Of a stretch of DNA of 64,000 nucleotides, positions 8,704 through 18,070 are shown piece after piece (position 1 is the stretch's first letter; each line of letters opens with the position of its first letter). The stretch is taken from assembly GCF_029914245.1 (NCBI RefSeq), contig NZ_JARYZI010000009.1, positions 62,001 through 126,000 of the forward strand, read 5' to 3'. The notes under the pieces are model-generated. The model ran no database searches and was not told the origin of the DNA. It saw only the letters and a list, made by a program, of their open reading frames with translations. The DNA comes from Fusibacter bizertensis (GTDB taxonomy: Bacteria > Bacillota > Clostridia > Peptostreptococcales > Acidaminobacteraceae). The position numbers and the translations under genes are program-made.

Positions 8704-9891
8704 TTATGAAGCTGTTTTTATTTTAACTTTTGATTTTGAATAAACATCAAAAGCTACGGCAAGTAACAATACAAGCCCTTTAACAATTTGTTGCCAAAAA
8801 ACACTAATACCCATAATGGACATCCCATTGTTTAAGATTCCCATAATAAAGCCACCAATAATTGCTCCCATAACAGTACCAACACCACCAGTTGCTGAAG
8901 CACCGCCTATAAAACACGCTGCAATTGCATCGAGTTCAAACCCATCACCTGCTGTAGGTGATGCAGAATTAAGACGTCCAGCAAAAACAATACCTGCAAC
9001 TGCAGCAAGTAGTCCCATATTCGCATATACCCAAAATAGAATTTTTTTAGTTTTTATACCTGATAGTTCAGCTGCTTTACGATTACCACCCATCGCGTAG
9101 ATATGTCGTCCAACAACAGTCTTTTGAGTTAAAAATGCATAAAACAAGATTAATGCTGCTAAAATAACGAGTATAATTGGAAGGCCATTTGCAAGTGAAA
9201 GCCAATAACTAAAGAGCATAATGACAAATGATATAATGAAAAGTCTTGTATAATATGCGGTCTTTGATTCCACTTCAAACCCAAATTTCATTTTTTCGGA
9301 TCTAGATATTCGACTGAGCAATAGAAATCCCAAAACAGAAAGTGCTCCAATCAAGATTGTAGTTAGATGTGAGGTACCTCCTACCACATCTGGAATAACC
9401 CCTGATGAAATCTTTGTATAAAGCTCTGGTAGTAACACTGTTTTACCATTTAATATAATATTGTTGATCCCTCTAAACAAAAGCATACCAGCTAACGTTA
9501 CAATAAAGGGTGGAATCTTCACATAAGCAATCCAAAAACCTTGCCACATACCAGCAAGTAGTCCCGATAAAAGTCCAAGTATGATTGAAACCCATACAGG
9601 AAGGCCAAAAGTAACACTGAAAAGAGCTGATAAAGCACTTACAAATGCTACTATGGAACCGACAGATAAGTCTATATTACCACCTGTTAGAATACAGAGT
9701 AACATACCAATTGAAAGTATTAAGACATAACTGTTTTGATAAATAAGTCGTGAGACATTTATCGGCTTAAGTAGAATACCTTCTGTCAAAATTTGAAACA
9801 TGATCATTATGAAAACCAAAGCTATAAGCATGGAATACTGTTTCATATTATTTTTAAAGCCATTCTTAAATGCATTTTTTAATCGTTCCAT
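8704..9891 (-). CDS. mmsB: Sugar ABC transporter permease (MmsB/XylH type)
   Basis: 395 residues, very hydrophobic, about ten membrane segments, typical of the RbsC/XylH permease family (G-G-N-I-D-L-S-V-G-S, G-G-N-R-K-A-A-E-L-S-G-I, F-I-G-G-A-S-A-T-G-G-V-G-T). It forms the membrane channel of an importer for monosaccharides such as xylose, arabinose, galactose or glucose. It is the last gene of the chvE-mmsA-mmsB set, 16 bases after the ATPase gene, with GGGAGGA before the ATG. The exact sugar cannot be read from the sequence. Confidence 0.92.
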   Translation of the reverse strand: MERLKNAFKNGFKNNMKQYSMLIALVFIMIMFQILTEGILLKPINVSRLIYQNSYVLILSIGMLLCILTGGNIDLSVGSIVAFVSALSALFSVTFGLPVWVSIILGLLSGLLAGMWQGFWIAYVKIPPFIVTLAGMLLFRGINNIILNGKTVLLPELYTKISSGVIPDVVGGTSHLTTILIGALSVLGFLLLSRISRSEKMKFGFEVESKTAYYTRLFIISFVIMLFSYWLSLANGLPIILVILAALILFYAFLTQKTVVGRHIYAMGGNRKAAELSGIKTKKILFWVYANMGLLAAVAGIVFAGRLNSASPTAGDGFELDAIAACFIGGASATGGVGTVMGAIIGGFIMGILNNGMSIMGISVFWQQIVKGLVLLLAVAFDVYSKSKVKIKTAS

Positions 9892-9907
9892 CGTATCCTC
9901 CCAACCC

Positions 9908-11440
9908 TTAATGCATAGACTGTAAAATACAAGTCATGATACTTTCCTGACTTGCGTCTTTACGGTCCATCTCTCCCACAATCTTGCCTTCATTCATGAC
10001 ATATACCCTATCACAAATACCCAAAATTTCTGGAAGTTCTGACGAAATAACTATAATTGACTTGCCTTCATTCGCCATTTGTTGAATAATGGTATAAATT
10101 TCGTATTTTGCTCCAACATCAATCCCCCTTGTTGGTTCATCTAAAATCAGAACATCAGGTTCGGTAAATATCCATTTGCTTAAAACAACCTTTTGTTGAT
10201 TACCACCCGATAAGTTGCCTGTTTTTTGATGGATGCTTGAAGACTTAATATTTAGTTTACCTCTATAAGATTCAGATATTGTTTTTTCTTGATTCTCGTT
10301 GACGACAAATCTTCTACTTATATTTTTGAGATTAGAAAGAGTAATGTTGTGTTTAATATCATCTATAAGAATCAACCCCGCTTGCTTTCTATCTTCCGTC
10401 ACATAAGCAAGGCCTGAGTCAATTGCCTGCTGAACATTTTTAAATTCAACTTTTTGACCTAACTTAATGATTTCACCTGATATTTTCTTGTCATATGCCC
10501 TTCCAAATAAGCTCATTGCAAGTTCAGTTCTACCAGATCCCATCAATCCAGCAATTCCAAGTATTTCTCCTTTTTTAACGTTAAATGAAATATCATCTAA
10601 TTTTTTGCGGGACTCATCCATAGGATCATAAACAGTCCAGTTATTAACTTCAAATGTCACTTCTCCAATTTGCGCATCCCTTTTTGGAAAACGATCCACT
10701 AAATCCCTACCAACCATCCCCTTGATGATTCGATCTTCTGTAATTACTTGATTTTCTTTATTAAGTGTTTCTATACAAGCACCATCTCGAATAACCGTGA
10801 TCTGATTTGATATCTTTGTAATTTCATTTAGTTTATGCGATATAATGATACAAGTAATATTCTTTTCTTTATTAATTTTCATCAATAAATTCAGTAAATG
10901 TTCAGAATCTTCGTCGTTAAGTGCAGCAGTTGGTTCATCTAGTATTAACAGTTTTACATCTTTTGATAAAGCTTTTGCAATTTCAACTAACTGTTGTTTA
11001 CCAACACCAATATCTTTAACAAGTGTCGTATGACTTTCTTTAAGCCCTACTAATTTTATAAGCTCTTTAGCTTTATTATGCGTTAAATTCCAATCAATTA
11101 TGCCCTTCTTTGCTTGTTCGTTTCCCAAAAATATATTCTCAGAAATACTCATATATGGGCTTAGTGCAAGCTCCTGATGAATAATGACTATTCCCTTATG
11201 CTCACTCTCTTTTATATCTCTAAAAGCACACAGTTCACCTTCAAAATATATCTCGCCTTCATAGTCACCATAAGGATAAATACCACTTAAAACGCTCATC
11301 AAAGTTGATTTCCCTGCGCCATTTTCTCCAACCAGTGCATGAATCTCGCCTTTTTCTACTTGTAAATTTACTTTATCTAGCGCTTTAACTCCTGGAAACA
11401 ACTTTGTAATATCCCTCATTTCCAATATTAATTCTGACAT
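9908..11440 (-). CDS. mmsA: Sugar ABC transporter ATP-binding protein (MmsA/XylG type)
   Basis: 510 residues with two fused ABC domains. The first has Walker [10 protein letters not shown] at about 38-46, Walker B L-L-I-L-D-E-P-T and a divergent signature (D-I-G-V-G-K-Q-Q). The second keeps the signature L-S-G-G-N-Q-Q-K and its own [11 protein letters not shown] but has a weak Walker A (G-L-M-G-S-G-R-T-E). This asymmetry is normal for RbsA/XylG/MmsA. It powers uptake through the adjacent permease. A hairpin at 11460-11488 separates it from chvE and may lower its expression relative to the binding protein. Confidence 0.93.
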   Translation of the reverse strand: MSELILEMRDITKLFPGVKALDKVNLQVEKGEIHALVGENGAGKSTLMSVLSGIYPYGDYEGEIYFEGELCAFRDIKESEHKGIVIIHQELALSPYMSISENIFLGNEQAKKGIIDWNLTHNKAKELIKLVGLKESHTTLVKDIGVGKQQLVEIAKALSKDVKLLILDEPTAALNDEDSEHLLNLLMKINKEKNITCIIISHKLNEITKISNQITVIRDGACIETLNKENQVITEDRIIKGMVGRDLVDRFPKRDAQIGEVTFEVNNWTVYDPMDESRKKLDDISFNVKKGEILGIAGLMGSGRTELAMSLFGRAYDKKISGEIIKLGQKVEFKNVQQAIDSGLAYVTEDRKQAGLILIDDIKHNITLSNLKNISRRFVVNENQEKTISESYRGKLNIKSSSIHQKTGNLSGGNQQKVVLSKWIFTEPDVLILDEPTRGIDVGAKYEIYTIIQQMANEGKSIIVISSELPEILGICDRVYVMNEGKIVGEMDRKDASQESIMTCILQSMH

Positions 11441-11459
11441 AACACACCTCTAACAAAAG

Positions 11460-11488
11460 TCATGCTGTGACTTTAAGGCCACAGCATG
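11460..11488 (-). promoter_or_regulatory. Intercistronic hairpin between chvE and mmsA
   Basis: An 11-bp stem with one mismatch (11461-11471 with 11478-11488) and a 6-base loop, then a modestly T-rich stretch on the minus strand. It is probably a partial terminator or a stabiliser of the upstream message, which would raise binding-protein levels over the membrane parts. Confidence 0.6.
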
Positions 11489-11496
11489 CATTCACC

Positions 11497-12561
11497 TTAC
11501 TTAAGTTGATCTTCTGTATAGTAACCTGAGTCAATAAGTAATGCTTTATAGTTATTTACATCCGCAAATACTGGCTCACAAAGATAAGAAGGAACAACTT
11601 TTACACCATTATCATATGTTTCAGTATCATTTACTGGTGGTTCTGTACCTTTCATAAGCGCTTCAACCATTTCAACAACTTTAGTTGCAAGTGTTCTTGT
11701 ATCCTTAAACACTGACATTGATTGCTCACCAGCGATTAACATCTTAACGTTAGTTGTATCACAATCTTGTCCTGTCAAAATTGGGAATGGAAGATCTGCT
11801 GATCCATAACCAGCTGCTTTTAATGAAGCAACAATACCTTGTGCTAAGCTATCATTTGGAGAAAGTACTACATCAACTGGTTCATCAGCATAGAAAGCAG
11901 TTAATAAGTTATCCATTCTCGCTTGAGCGCCTTCAGATTTCCAGCCTTGAATTGCAATTTGAGACATATCAGTTTGACCAGATTTTATGACAAGTGCGCC
12001 ACTTTCAATATATGGTTTTAATGTATCCATTGCACCACCATTGAAGAAGTATGCGTTGTTATCATCTGGTGAACCACCAAATACTTCCATTGTAAAAGGC
12101 CCTTGTTCTCCCTTATCTAGACCAAGTGTTTGCATGATATAATTACCTTGTAAAACACCAACTAAATAATTGTCAAATGTTGCATAATAGTCAACATACT
12201 CACTACCTCTGATAAGACGATCATACGCGATAACTTTGATACCAGCTTTTCCAGCTTCATCAAGTACGCCTTTAAGTGCTTCACCATCTATCGACGCAAC
12301 CACTAGTACTTTACATCCTTTAGTAATCATATTTTCTAAGTCTTTTACTTGTTGATCTACTGAGTCTTCAGCATACAAAAGTTCGACTTTGTAGCCTTTC
12401 TTTTCTAGTTCAGTTTTCATGTTAGCGCCATCTTGATTCCAACGTTGTAAAGATTTCGTTGGCATAGAAACACCAATTAAATTTGACTCTTCTTTTGCAC
12501 ATCCAGCAAATAGTGTTGCCATCACTACTATTAGCAACAACAAAATACCCAATTTTTTCAT
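11497..12561 (-). CDS. chvE: ChvE-type sugar-binding lipoprotein of the ABC importer
   Basis: 354 residues. A lipoprotein signal ends in L-F-A-G-C (Cys21), so it should be tethered to the outer membrane face of the cell. The mature part is a periplasmic-binding-protein class I fold with the ChvE hallmarks (G-V-S-M-P-T-K-S-L-Q-R-W, Y-D-R-L-I, F-G-G-S-P-D-D-N-N-A, S-P-N-D-S-L-A-Q-G, T-G-Q-D). It captures monosaccharides for MmsA/MmsB. I chose the ATG at 12561, where GGGAGGG stands before it and the signal peptide begins properly, rather than an upstream in-frame start. It has its own upstream region after a terminator. Confidence 0.93.
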   Translation of the reverse strand: MKKLGILLLLIVVMATLFAGCAKEESNLIGVSMPTKSLQRWNQDGANMKTELEKKGYKVELLYAEDSVDQQVKDLENMITKGCKVLVVASIDGEALKGVLDEAGKAGIKVIAYDRLIRGSEYVDYYATFDNYLVGVLQGNYIMQTLGLDKGEQGPFTMEVFGGSPDDNNAYFFNGGAMDTLKPYIESGALVIKSGQTDMSQIAIQGWKSEGAQARMDNLLTAFYADEPVDVVLSPNDSLAQGIVASLKAAGYGSADLPFPILTGQDCDTTNVKMLIAGEQSMSVFKDTRTLATKVVEMVEALMKGTEPPVNDTETYDNGVKVVPSYLCEPVFADVNNYKALLIDSGYYTEDQLK

Positions 12562-12618
12562 AACACCCTCCCAAATTCTTATTTTCAAATGCATCTAAAT
12601 TGTATCTTTTTAGTAACA

Positions 12619-12653
12619 ATTATAGAATGGAGCAAATTACAAAAAACTAGACA
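12619..12653 (-). promoter_or_regulatory. Likely activator-dependent promoter of chvE-mmsAB
   Basis: A perfect -10 (TATAAT, 12619-12624) lacks a recognisable -35 at 17 bp. A TGTCTAG element (12647-12653) sits where the -35 should be, and a second copy lies 41 bp upstream (12688-12694). A good -10 without a -35 fits activation by the YesN-type regulator of the locus. This is inference. Confidence 0.45.
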
Positions 12654-12678
12654 TATTTAAATTATTTTAATAAGCATT

Positions 12679-12721
12679 AAAAAAACACTAGACACATTTC
12701 AATGTTAAAAATGTCTAGTGT
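12679..12721 (-). terminator. Terminator after the second sugar-binding protein gene
   Basis: A perfect 10-bp stem (12685-12694 with 12712-12721) followed on the minus strand by seven T. It ends the sensor/regulator transcript before chvE. One arm contains the TGTCTAG element repeated nearer chvE. Confidence 0.8.
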
Positions 12722-12740
12722 ATATATATTTACTACTATA

Positions 12741-13793
12741 TTAAGGCTTTGGCCATTCCTTAGTCGGAATGTTTCTATAGACTTCATCCATTGTGTGAAA
12801 CCCATCATCTATAATCACAGATACCATATTGGATGCATCTACAAGTGTTGGTTGAAACATAATAAATGGAACGTTAAATTCTCCATCATAGATAGACTGA
12901 TCACTGATTATTGCTTTACCGTTTGCTATATCAACTGCTACTTCAGCTGCTTTTTGAGCGAGTTTCTTGATGGGTTTATAAACAGTGATGGTTTGCGTCC
13001 CTTCCACTATTCGCTGGCATGCGGATAAATTAGCATCGTGACCTGAAACAAAAACACTACCCGCTAATTGGCGCTCTAGTAAAGCTCTTATTGCACCTTC
13101 TGCTAAATCGTCATTTGCACCTATGATTGCATCTATATGCTCACCTGAATCGATTAAGGTACTTACGGTATCATAAGCTACTACCTCTCGCCAATCATCT
13201 GCCCAAACATTTGCGATTATATCAATTTGACCCGCATCAATATTTGCTTGCAATATTGACATATATCCCTTGTTAAACATATAGGCATTGTTATCTTTTG
13301 GAGAACCATTAATAATTATGTACTTTCCAGTTGGTGCTTTCTCCAAAATAGCTTCTCCCATAAGCTCGCCGACTTTTACGTTGTCAAAAGACATATATAA
13401 ATCAACGTCCCCTTTTTCGACTAAACGATCATAAGCAATAATCTTTATACCTTCTCTTTTGGCTTGTCTCAGAATAGGCGCTATCGCCTCGCGGTCATAA
13501 GGTATAATTACGATTACATCTACCTTGGCTTCAATTAATTCTTTTACTTGTTGAACTTGTAAGTGTGAGTCTTCATTTGCATTTTTTAATATAACTTCCG
13601 CACCTAAAGCCTTTGCTTTGGAGATAAAAATGTCTCTATCTTTTTGCCATCTTTCTATAACAAGTGAATCCACCATTAGGCCAATTTTTATTTTATCATC
13701 TTCTATCACTTTTTTTGAATCATTTAATAGATAAAGCATACCTATAATCAAACACAATATGCCTATGATACTGAACGTGAGAATTTTCTTCAT
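12741..13793 (-). CDS. Second sugar-binding protein, membrane-anchored, ChvE/XylF-like
   Basis: 350 residues. One hydrophobic N-terminal segment (about 4-23) without a clear lipobox suggests an uncleaved anchor. The rest is a class I binding-protein fold related to its neighbour ChvE (G-L-M-V-D-S-L-V-I-E-R-W, Y-D-R-L-V-E-K-G, I-N-G-S-P-K-D-N-N-A, G-A-N-D-D-L-A-E-G, S-G-H-D). It lies between the YesN-type regulator gene (19 bases) and a terminator. It may be a second sensing subunit or an alternative binding protein for the importer; the sequence does not say which. Confidence 0.85.
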   Translation of the reverse strand: MKKILTFSIIGILCLIIGMLYLLNDSKKVIEDDKIKIGLMVDSLVIERWQKDRDIFISKAKALGAEVILKNANEDSHLQVQQVKELIEAKVDVIVIIPYDREAIAPILRQAKREGIKIIAYDRLVEKGDVDLYMSFDNVKVGELMGEAILEKAPTGKYIIINGSPKDNNAYMFNKGYMSILQANIDAGQIDIIANVWADDWREVVAYDTVSTLIDSGEHIDAIIGANDDLAEGAIRALLERQLAGSVFVSGHDANLSACQRIVEGTQTITVYKPIKKLAQKAAEVAVDIANGKAIISDQSIYDGEFNVPFIMFQPTLVDASNMVSVIIDDGFHTMDEVYRNIPTKEWPKP

Positions 13794-13812
13794 AAGTACC
13801 TCCGCATTCTAG

Positions 13813-14628
13813 TTATAGCTTATCTGTTCTGTATTGACTAATAAAAGTTTTAGGCATAAAACCGGTTTGTTTTCTAAAAAGTCTACTAAAATAATTGGGA
13901 TCACTATAGCCTACTTTATAACAGATTTCCTTAATTGAAAATTCAGATTCTATCATAAGCTGTTGTGCATATTCAACTCTTAAGTGGGTTAAGAATTCAA
14001 CAAAAGTGTATCCAGTTTCTTCTTTGAAAAGCTTACTCAAATACTGCGGACTGATATTTTGTGTCCTTGCAACACCTTCAAGTGTCAATTCATCAGTATA
14101 ATTTGATTTTAACAACGTCTTTGTACGTTCAACCAATGCACTACATTTCTGTTCTTTTTTTTCTTGAATTCGAATTGAGATGTACTTCATACGTGATAAA
14201 ATCCACTGGTAAAGTTCACTATTACTTTTCATTTTACTCATTTCATCCAAGTACGTTGAATAATCAAGCAACTCATTTTCTTCAATTCCCTCTTCATGCG
14301 CAATTCTAAACATTAAAACTACAAGCTCAAAAATACTATCCTTTTGATGACCAACGTACTCAAATAGGGCATCAAAATATTTGTTTGCTTTTTCTAAACG
14401 CCCTCTCGAAAGGTTGTCCATCATTTGATTTTGTAATTTTAGTCTTTGCCTTGAGAATTCATGATCAGCATACAGGTCTGCTATATGAAAAATTTCGTCG
14501 CCAACGGTTTTGCATACTGCTTTATTTGCTTGACCATAAGCATAGTATAGTTCTGACAAACCAACAGTACTACTTATACCTATAGAGCACTTGAGAGATA
14601 GGGCTTCTTGAAGCTTTCCCTGTAACAT
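13813..14628 (-). CDS. YesN-type response regulator, C-terminal AraC part (frameshifted)
   Basis: The downstream half of a response regulator broken by a frameshift. Residues 160-270 hold a typical AraC/XylS double helix-turn-helix (L-T-L-E-G-V-A-R-T-Q-N-I-S-P-Q-Y-L-S-K-L-F-K-E and I-K-E-I-C-Y-K-V-G-Y-S-D-P-N-Y-F-S-R-L-F). Upstream is the middle domain common to YesN proteins (K-C-S-I-G-I-S). The first Met has no ribosome binding site, and the reading frame continues the receiver half at 14580-15392 if one base is restored near 14615-14617. Whether the gene is broken, misread or rescued is unclear. The intact protein would activate the sugar importer genes. Confidence 0.75.
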   Translation of the reverse strand: MLQGKLQEALSLKCSIGISSTVGLSELYYAYGQANKAVCKTVGDEIFHIADLYADHEFSRQRLKLQNQMMDNLSRGRLEKANKYFDALFEYVGHQKDSIFELVVLMFRIAHEEGIEENELLDYSTYLDEMSKMKSNSELYQWILSRMKYISIRIQEKKEQKCSALVERTKTLLKSNYTDELTLEGVARTQNISPQYLSKLFKEETGYTFVEFLTHLRVEYAQQLMIESEFSIKEICYKVGYSDPNYFSRLFRKQTGFMPKTFISQYRTDKL

Positions 14629-15392
14629 TCTGCCAATGCCATTGATTCAACACGACCATCATAATCGTTATCCATTTGCTTACAAGGAATAAAAATTACC
14701 ATTTTATTAATCATAAGTGGTCCTACGATTGCATTACATTTGTATTTAATAATTTCCCTTATTTGATCTGCTTTTTCATGAAGGTTTGAGTGTGTGTTCA
14801 ATACATCTATTTGATGATCATCATCATGCATATGAAATTGAAAAACCATTAAATAGCCTTGCTCACAATTTACATTTAGCAATTTAATGACTTTTTTCAT
14901 CTCATTCAAGGCTTCACTGTTGGTGAGAATCGAGTAAATGAACCCAGTTTCTAAAAATGGCATCATATTATAAAGACGTTCCATCGTTTCTAAATCACGT
15001 GCTTTTTGTTCACGGATACCATCTAACTCACCAATCACCTGATCTAGAATCTGGTTAAGTTTAGCCCTGTTGATTGGTTTTAATATATATTCTTTCACAC
15101 CCAATTGAACAGCTTGTTTAGCAAACTCAAACTGTTCATAAGCTGAAATAATAACGAACTTAATATCATGGTACATATGTTTGATTTCTCTTATGGCTTC
15201 AATCCCATTGATACCAGGCATTCTAATATCCATAAAAATAATATCAGGTGTCAATTTTTCAGCTTGTTCAATTGCTTCTCTACCATTACTAGCTGTACCA
15301 CAAACCAATAAATTATCTTCTCTTTTGGAGATGATATATTTTATAGCATCACAAACGATTTGTTCATCATCAACGATCAATACTTTGTACAC
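14580..15392 (-). CDS. YesN-type response regulator, N-terminal receiver part (frameshifted)
   Basis: The receiver half of the same regulator, residues 1-120, with acidic residues D-D-E at 8-10, phospho-acceptor Asp in I-I-F-M-D-I-R-M-P-G at about 56, and L-K-P-I. A linker domain of YesN type follows. The frame stops at 14580, 48 bases after the in-frame start of the AraC half. YesN regulators normally run about 500-540 residues as one chain. The start is GTG with GGGGGA before it, two bases from the kinase stop, as in LytS/YesN pairs. Confidence 0.75.
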   Translation of the reverse strand: MYKVLIVDDEQIVCDAIKYIISKREDNLLVCGTASNGREAIEQAEKLTPDIIFMDIRMPGINGIEAIREIKHMYHDIKFVIISAYEQFEFAKQAVQLGVKEYILKPINRAKLNQILDQVIGELDGIREQKARDLETMERLYNMMPFLETGFIYSILTNSEALNEMKKVIKLLNVNCEQGYLMVFQFHMHDDDHQIDVLNTHSNLHEKADQIREIIKYKCNAIVGPLMINKMVIFIPCKQMDNDYDGRVESMALAECYRESFKKPYLSSAL

Positions 15393-15393
15393 T

Positions 15394-16878
15394 TTAATCC
15401 CCCTTCACTTGATTCCATGGAATGGTTATGGTTATTTCAGTTCCAACTTCCAAAGTACTTTTTATGTCCATGCAAATTTCATTGCCATATGCTAATTTGA
15501 GCCGTTGTAGTACATTTCCTGCTCCTATACCGGAAGAATGACTTTTTTTAGGAATAGCTTGTTCATTATTTTCATTTAAAATGCGCTGCATTTGTATGTC
15601 AGTCATCCCAATTCCGTTATCTCTCACTAAGAAATATAACCATTCTTTTTCATGCCATACTTCTACGAAGACTTCTCCCCCATCTTCTTTCTTGCCAATT
15701 CCATGGATAAATGCATTTTCAACAAGTGGCTGTAAAATTAATGGCATGATCGCTACTGGTAAGACCTCGCTCGAAACTTTTAAATCAAATTTTAATTTGT
15801 CACCAAATCTGACTTTCATCATTTCTGAATAAGCCTTAATATTATTGAGCTCTTCTTCAATCGTAACCGTTTTATCTAAAGGCTTGATATTGTATCTGAA
15901 AATCGCAGACATATTCTCTAAAAATTCTAGTGTGAGGTCAGCTTCCTCCATCATGGCAAGTTGGACGCCAGCATTCAAAGAATTAAATAAAAAATGTGGG
16001 TTAATTTGTGATTGTAAAGAACGTAGTTCCGCTTTATTTAGCAAAGTTTGCATCTTTACAGTTTGAAGCTCTTTTTCAAAGAGTTGCGCTTCCACTTCAT
16101 TTGTCTTTTTAAGTTCTTGGATCAAGTTTCTAATACTGATCCTCATTTTATTAAAAGCTTTTGCCATCATCTGGATTTCATCTTCATCGCTAACGATTAC
16201 TTCTTCACCTTCGAAATGACCACTAGCGATTTCATTTGCAGAATGTGCAAGTTTTATAATCGGTGTAGTCATCCTATACGTCACATGAAGCACTAACATA
16301 ATCGTCAAGATGATGAGATCGATGATCATGACCATATTACTGATTTGAACTTTTTGACTATTGTAATCTAAGCTTTTGTATAGAACAACATTGTCTTCAA
16401 GTTGAATAAGTTTTAAATTTTGAATCAATCCTCTGATATTTTTAAGGATATCTTCAGCCAATTGATACATATCTCTACAGCCTTCAGCATCTCTTCCACG
16501 TTTAGCTACAACAGCGTCAGCTGAATACTGATTATACCTCAAAACAAGGTTATGGACATTTTCTACAGAAAGCATCCCTTTTTCACTACCATAATACCTC
16601 AATAACGCTTCTGTACTTGATGCAAGATTTTCACTATTTTCAATATAAGTGTTAAGTGCATCAGATGACTTGGTCTGTATATATTGCGTCAATGAACTAT
16701 GCGTAATTTCAAGCTTATTCTCTATTTCACTTAAAGTAATGGATGTATTAAACATATCTTTGATTTCATCTAGGAGCATTTTGGAGTTATAAGAAACATA
16801 TAAACTAATAAGCCCTATCATCAAGGTCATCGTTATAAAGTAAAACATCATTTTTTTTCGTAAACTGTTTAATTTCAC
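15394..16878 (-). CDS. YesM/LytS-type sensor histidine kinase
   Basis: 494 residues: two membrane segments (about 10-30 and 178-200) flank an extracytoplasmic helical domain, followed by a HAMP linker (about 200-255), coiled coil, a His_kinase domain with Q-I-N-P-H-F-L-F-N-S-L at about 300, and the ATPase with P-L-V-E-N-A and D-N-G-I-G-M. This class phosphorylates AraC-type YesN regulators. Its GTG start overlaps the stop of the sensor binding protein (GTGA), and its stop is two bases from the regulator start, so all three are coupled. It probably relays the sugar signal bound by the 16875-17891 protein. Confidence 0.92.
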   Translation of the reverse strand: MKLNSLRKKMMFYFITMTLMIGLISLYVSYNSKMLLDEIKDMFNTSITLSEIENKLEITHSSLTQYIQTKSSDALNTYIENSENLASSTEALLRYYGSEKGMLSVENVHNLVLRYNQYSADAVVAKRGRDAEGCRDMYQLAEDILKNIRGLIQNLKLIQLEDNVVLYKSLDYNSQKVQISNMVMIIDLIILTIMLVLHVTYRMTTPIIKLAHSANEIASGHFEGEEVIVSDEDEIQMMAKAFNKMRISIRNLIQELKKTNEVEAQLFEKELQTVKMQTLLNKAELRSLQSQINPHFLFNSLNAGVQLAMMEEADLTLEFLENMSAIFRYNIKPLDKTVTIEEELNNIKAYSEMMKVRFGDKLKFDLKVSSEVLPVAIMPLILQPLVENAFIHGIGKKEDGGEVFVEVWHEKEWLYFLVRDNGIGMTDIQMQRILNENNEQAIPKKSHSSGIGAGNVLQRLKLAYGNEICMDIKSTLEVGTEITITIPWNQVKGD

Positions 16879-17891
16879 GGTTTACCTCCAATCAAGTCAC
16901 GATAGAGGTCAATATTTTCTTTAGTTATAATATCAAGAGGAATTTCCACATAAGTTTCAGCCTCTGGTAAGTTTATCAATGTTAACACAGCTTCCGACCC
17001 CATATTAATGGGATTTCGGTATATGGTACCATATACGACACCTTTATCAATATATTCTGCAATTTCTTTAGTAAACCCTGTACCAATTATCGTTGTTTTG
17101 CCTACGCGATTTAAATCGACGACTGCCTGAGCTACACCAATGGTATCTGTTTCGTTTGTACATACTACAGCTGTAATCCCTTGGTCATCAATAAATAATT
17201 CTGATATAAGTCCTTCAGCACTTAACATCACTGGGAGAGACATTTTCATCATCACTTTTCCGGGATCGATATAGCCTTCTAGTCCGTCTAAAAACCCCAA
17301 GGTATTCATTTTACTCGCAGGATTTTCACTTGTTAAACTCGCACTTTGTGAAATAAAAACAACATTCCCTTCGGTCGCTTTTGAAGCTACTGTGAGTTTT
17401 GCAATTTCATTACCCATTTCAAAAGGGTTTATCCCAACAAATGCGTCTCTTTCAGCTATTGCAAGGTCTGTATATAAAAGAACTAGCGGTATTTTTGCTT
17501 GTGTGACAGATTTCAGTGCTATTAAGAAAGAGGTATCGTTAATCCCTTGAGTGATTATCCCATCAATCCCTGCTTGTACAAGAAGTTCAATAATACTTGT
17601 CGCCTGTGCAATATCATTAACTTCATAAAATTCAATAGCAATCTCGTTTTTATTTGCAATTGTCAGTATTCCCTCTTTGAGATCAGAAATGAAGTGAGTC
17701 TCATTTCCAATAAAAAGGACTGCATAGTGTCCATTATCTAATATATTTTGATTATTAGAATTCTTTGAATTACCTATTTGAGCAGAAAAATAGATGGATA
17801 GAATGAAAGCAATACCTAAAATAATGCTAGTCAATATGATCATCCAATTGATGATTTTTATTTTAAGGGCTTGCTTTTTTTGAGATTCCAA
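16875..17891 (-). CDS. Membrane-anchored sugar-binding sensor protein (XylFII-like)
   Basis: 338 residues. One N-terminal membrane segment (about 15-35) anchors a class I periplasmic-binding fold outside the cell (Y-A-V-L-F-I-G-N-E-T, D-G-I-I-T-Q-G-I-N-D, V-G-I-N-P-F-E-M-G-N, C-T-N-E-T-D). It is coupled to the kinase gene by an overlapping GTGA. The arrangement, anchored binding protein plus LytS-type kinase plus YesN regulator ahead of a sugar ABC transporter, matches the XylFII-LytS-YesN xylose-sensing system of clostridia, so a sensing and not transport role is inferred. The start is TTG, preceded by GGGAGGAA at good spacing. Confidence 0.85.
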   Translation of the reverse strand: MESQKKQALKIKIINWMIILTSIILGIAFILSIYFSAQIGNSKNSNNQNILDNGHYAVLFIGNETHFISDLKEGILTIANKNEIAIEFYEVNDIAQATSIIELLVQAGIDGIITQGINDTSFLIALKSVTQAKIPLVLLYTDLAIAERDAFVGINPFEMGNEIAKLTVASKATEGNVVFISQSASLTSENPASKMNTLGFLDGLEGYIDPGKVMMKMSLPVMLSAEGLISELFIDDQGITAVVCTNETDTIGVAQAVVDLNRVGKTTIIGTGFTKEIAEYIDKGVVYGTIYRNPINMGSEAVLTLINLPEAETYVEIPLDIITKENIDLYRDLIGGKP

Positions 17892-18023
17892 CCCATTCCT
17901 CCCAAATCGTTATATGTATATCTATATTATATCTTAAATATTGCAATCTACAATTAGCACAATCTTCAGATTAAAATAGTCTATCTTTTCAAATTGATAT
18001 CACTGTGAAGCATTCTAAACTTA

Positions 18024-18049
18024 AAAAATCCCTAATTATAGGGATTTTT
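18024..18049 (-). terminator. Terminator after the nitroreductase gene
   Basis: An 11-bp perfect stem (18024-18034 with 18039-18049) and a 4-base loop, with T-run on the minus strand. Confidence 0.8.
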
Positions 18050-18070
18050 ATGTTCAATCGATTTATGCAG

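Noticed and set aside
14596-14628. Programmed -1 frameshifting in the YesN-type gene
   Set aside because: No X-XXY-YYZ slippery heptamer in the right frame and no clear downstream structure; a lost base explains it more simply.
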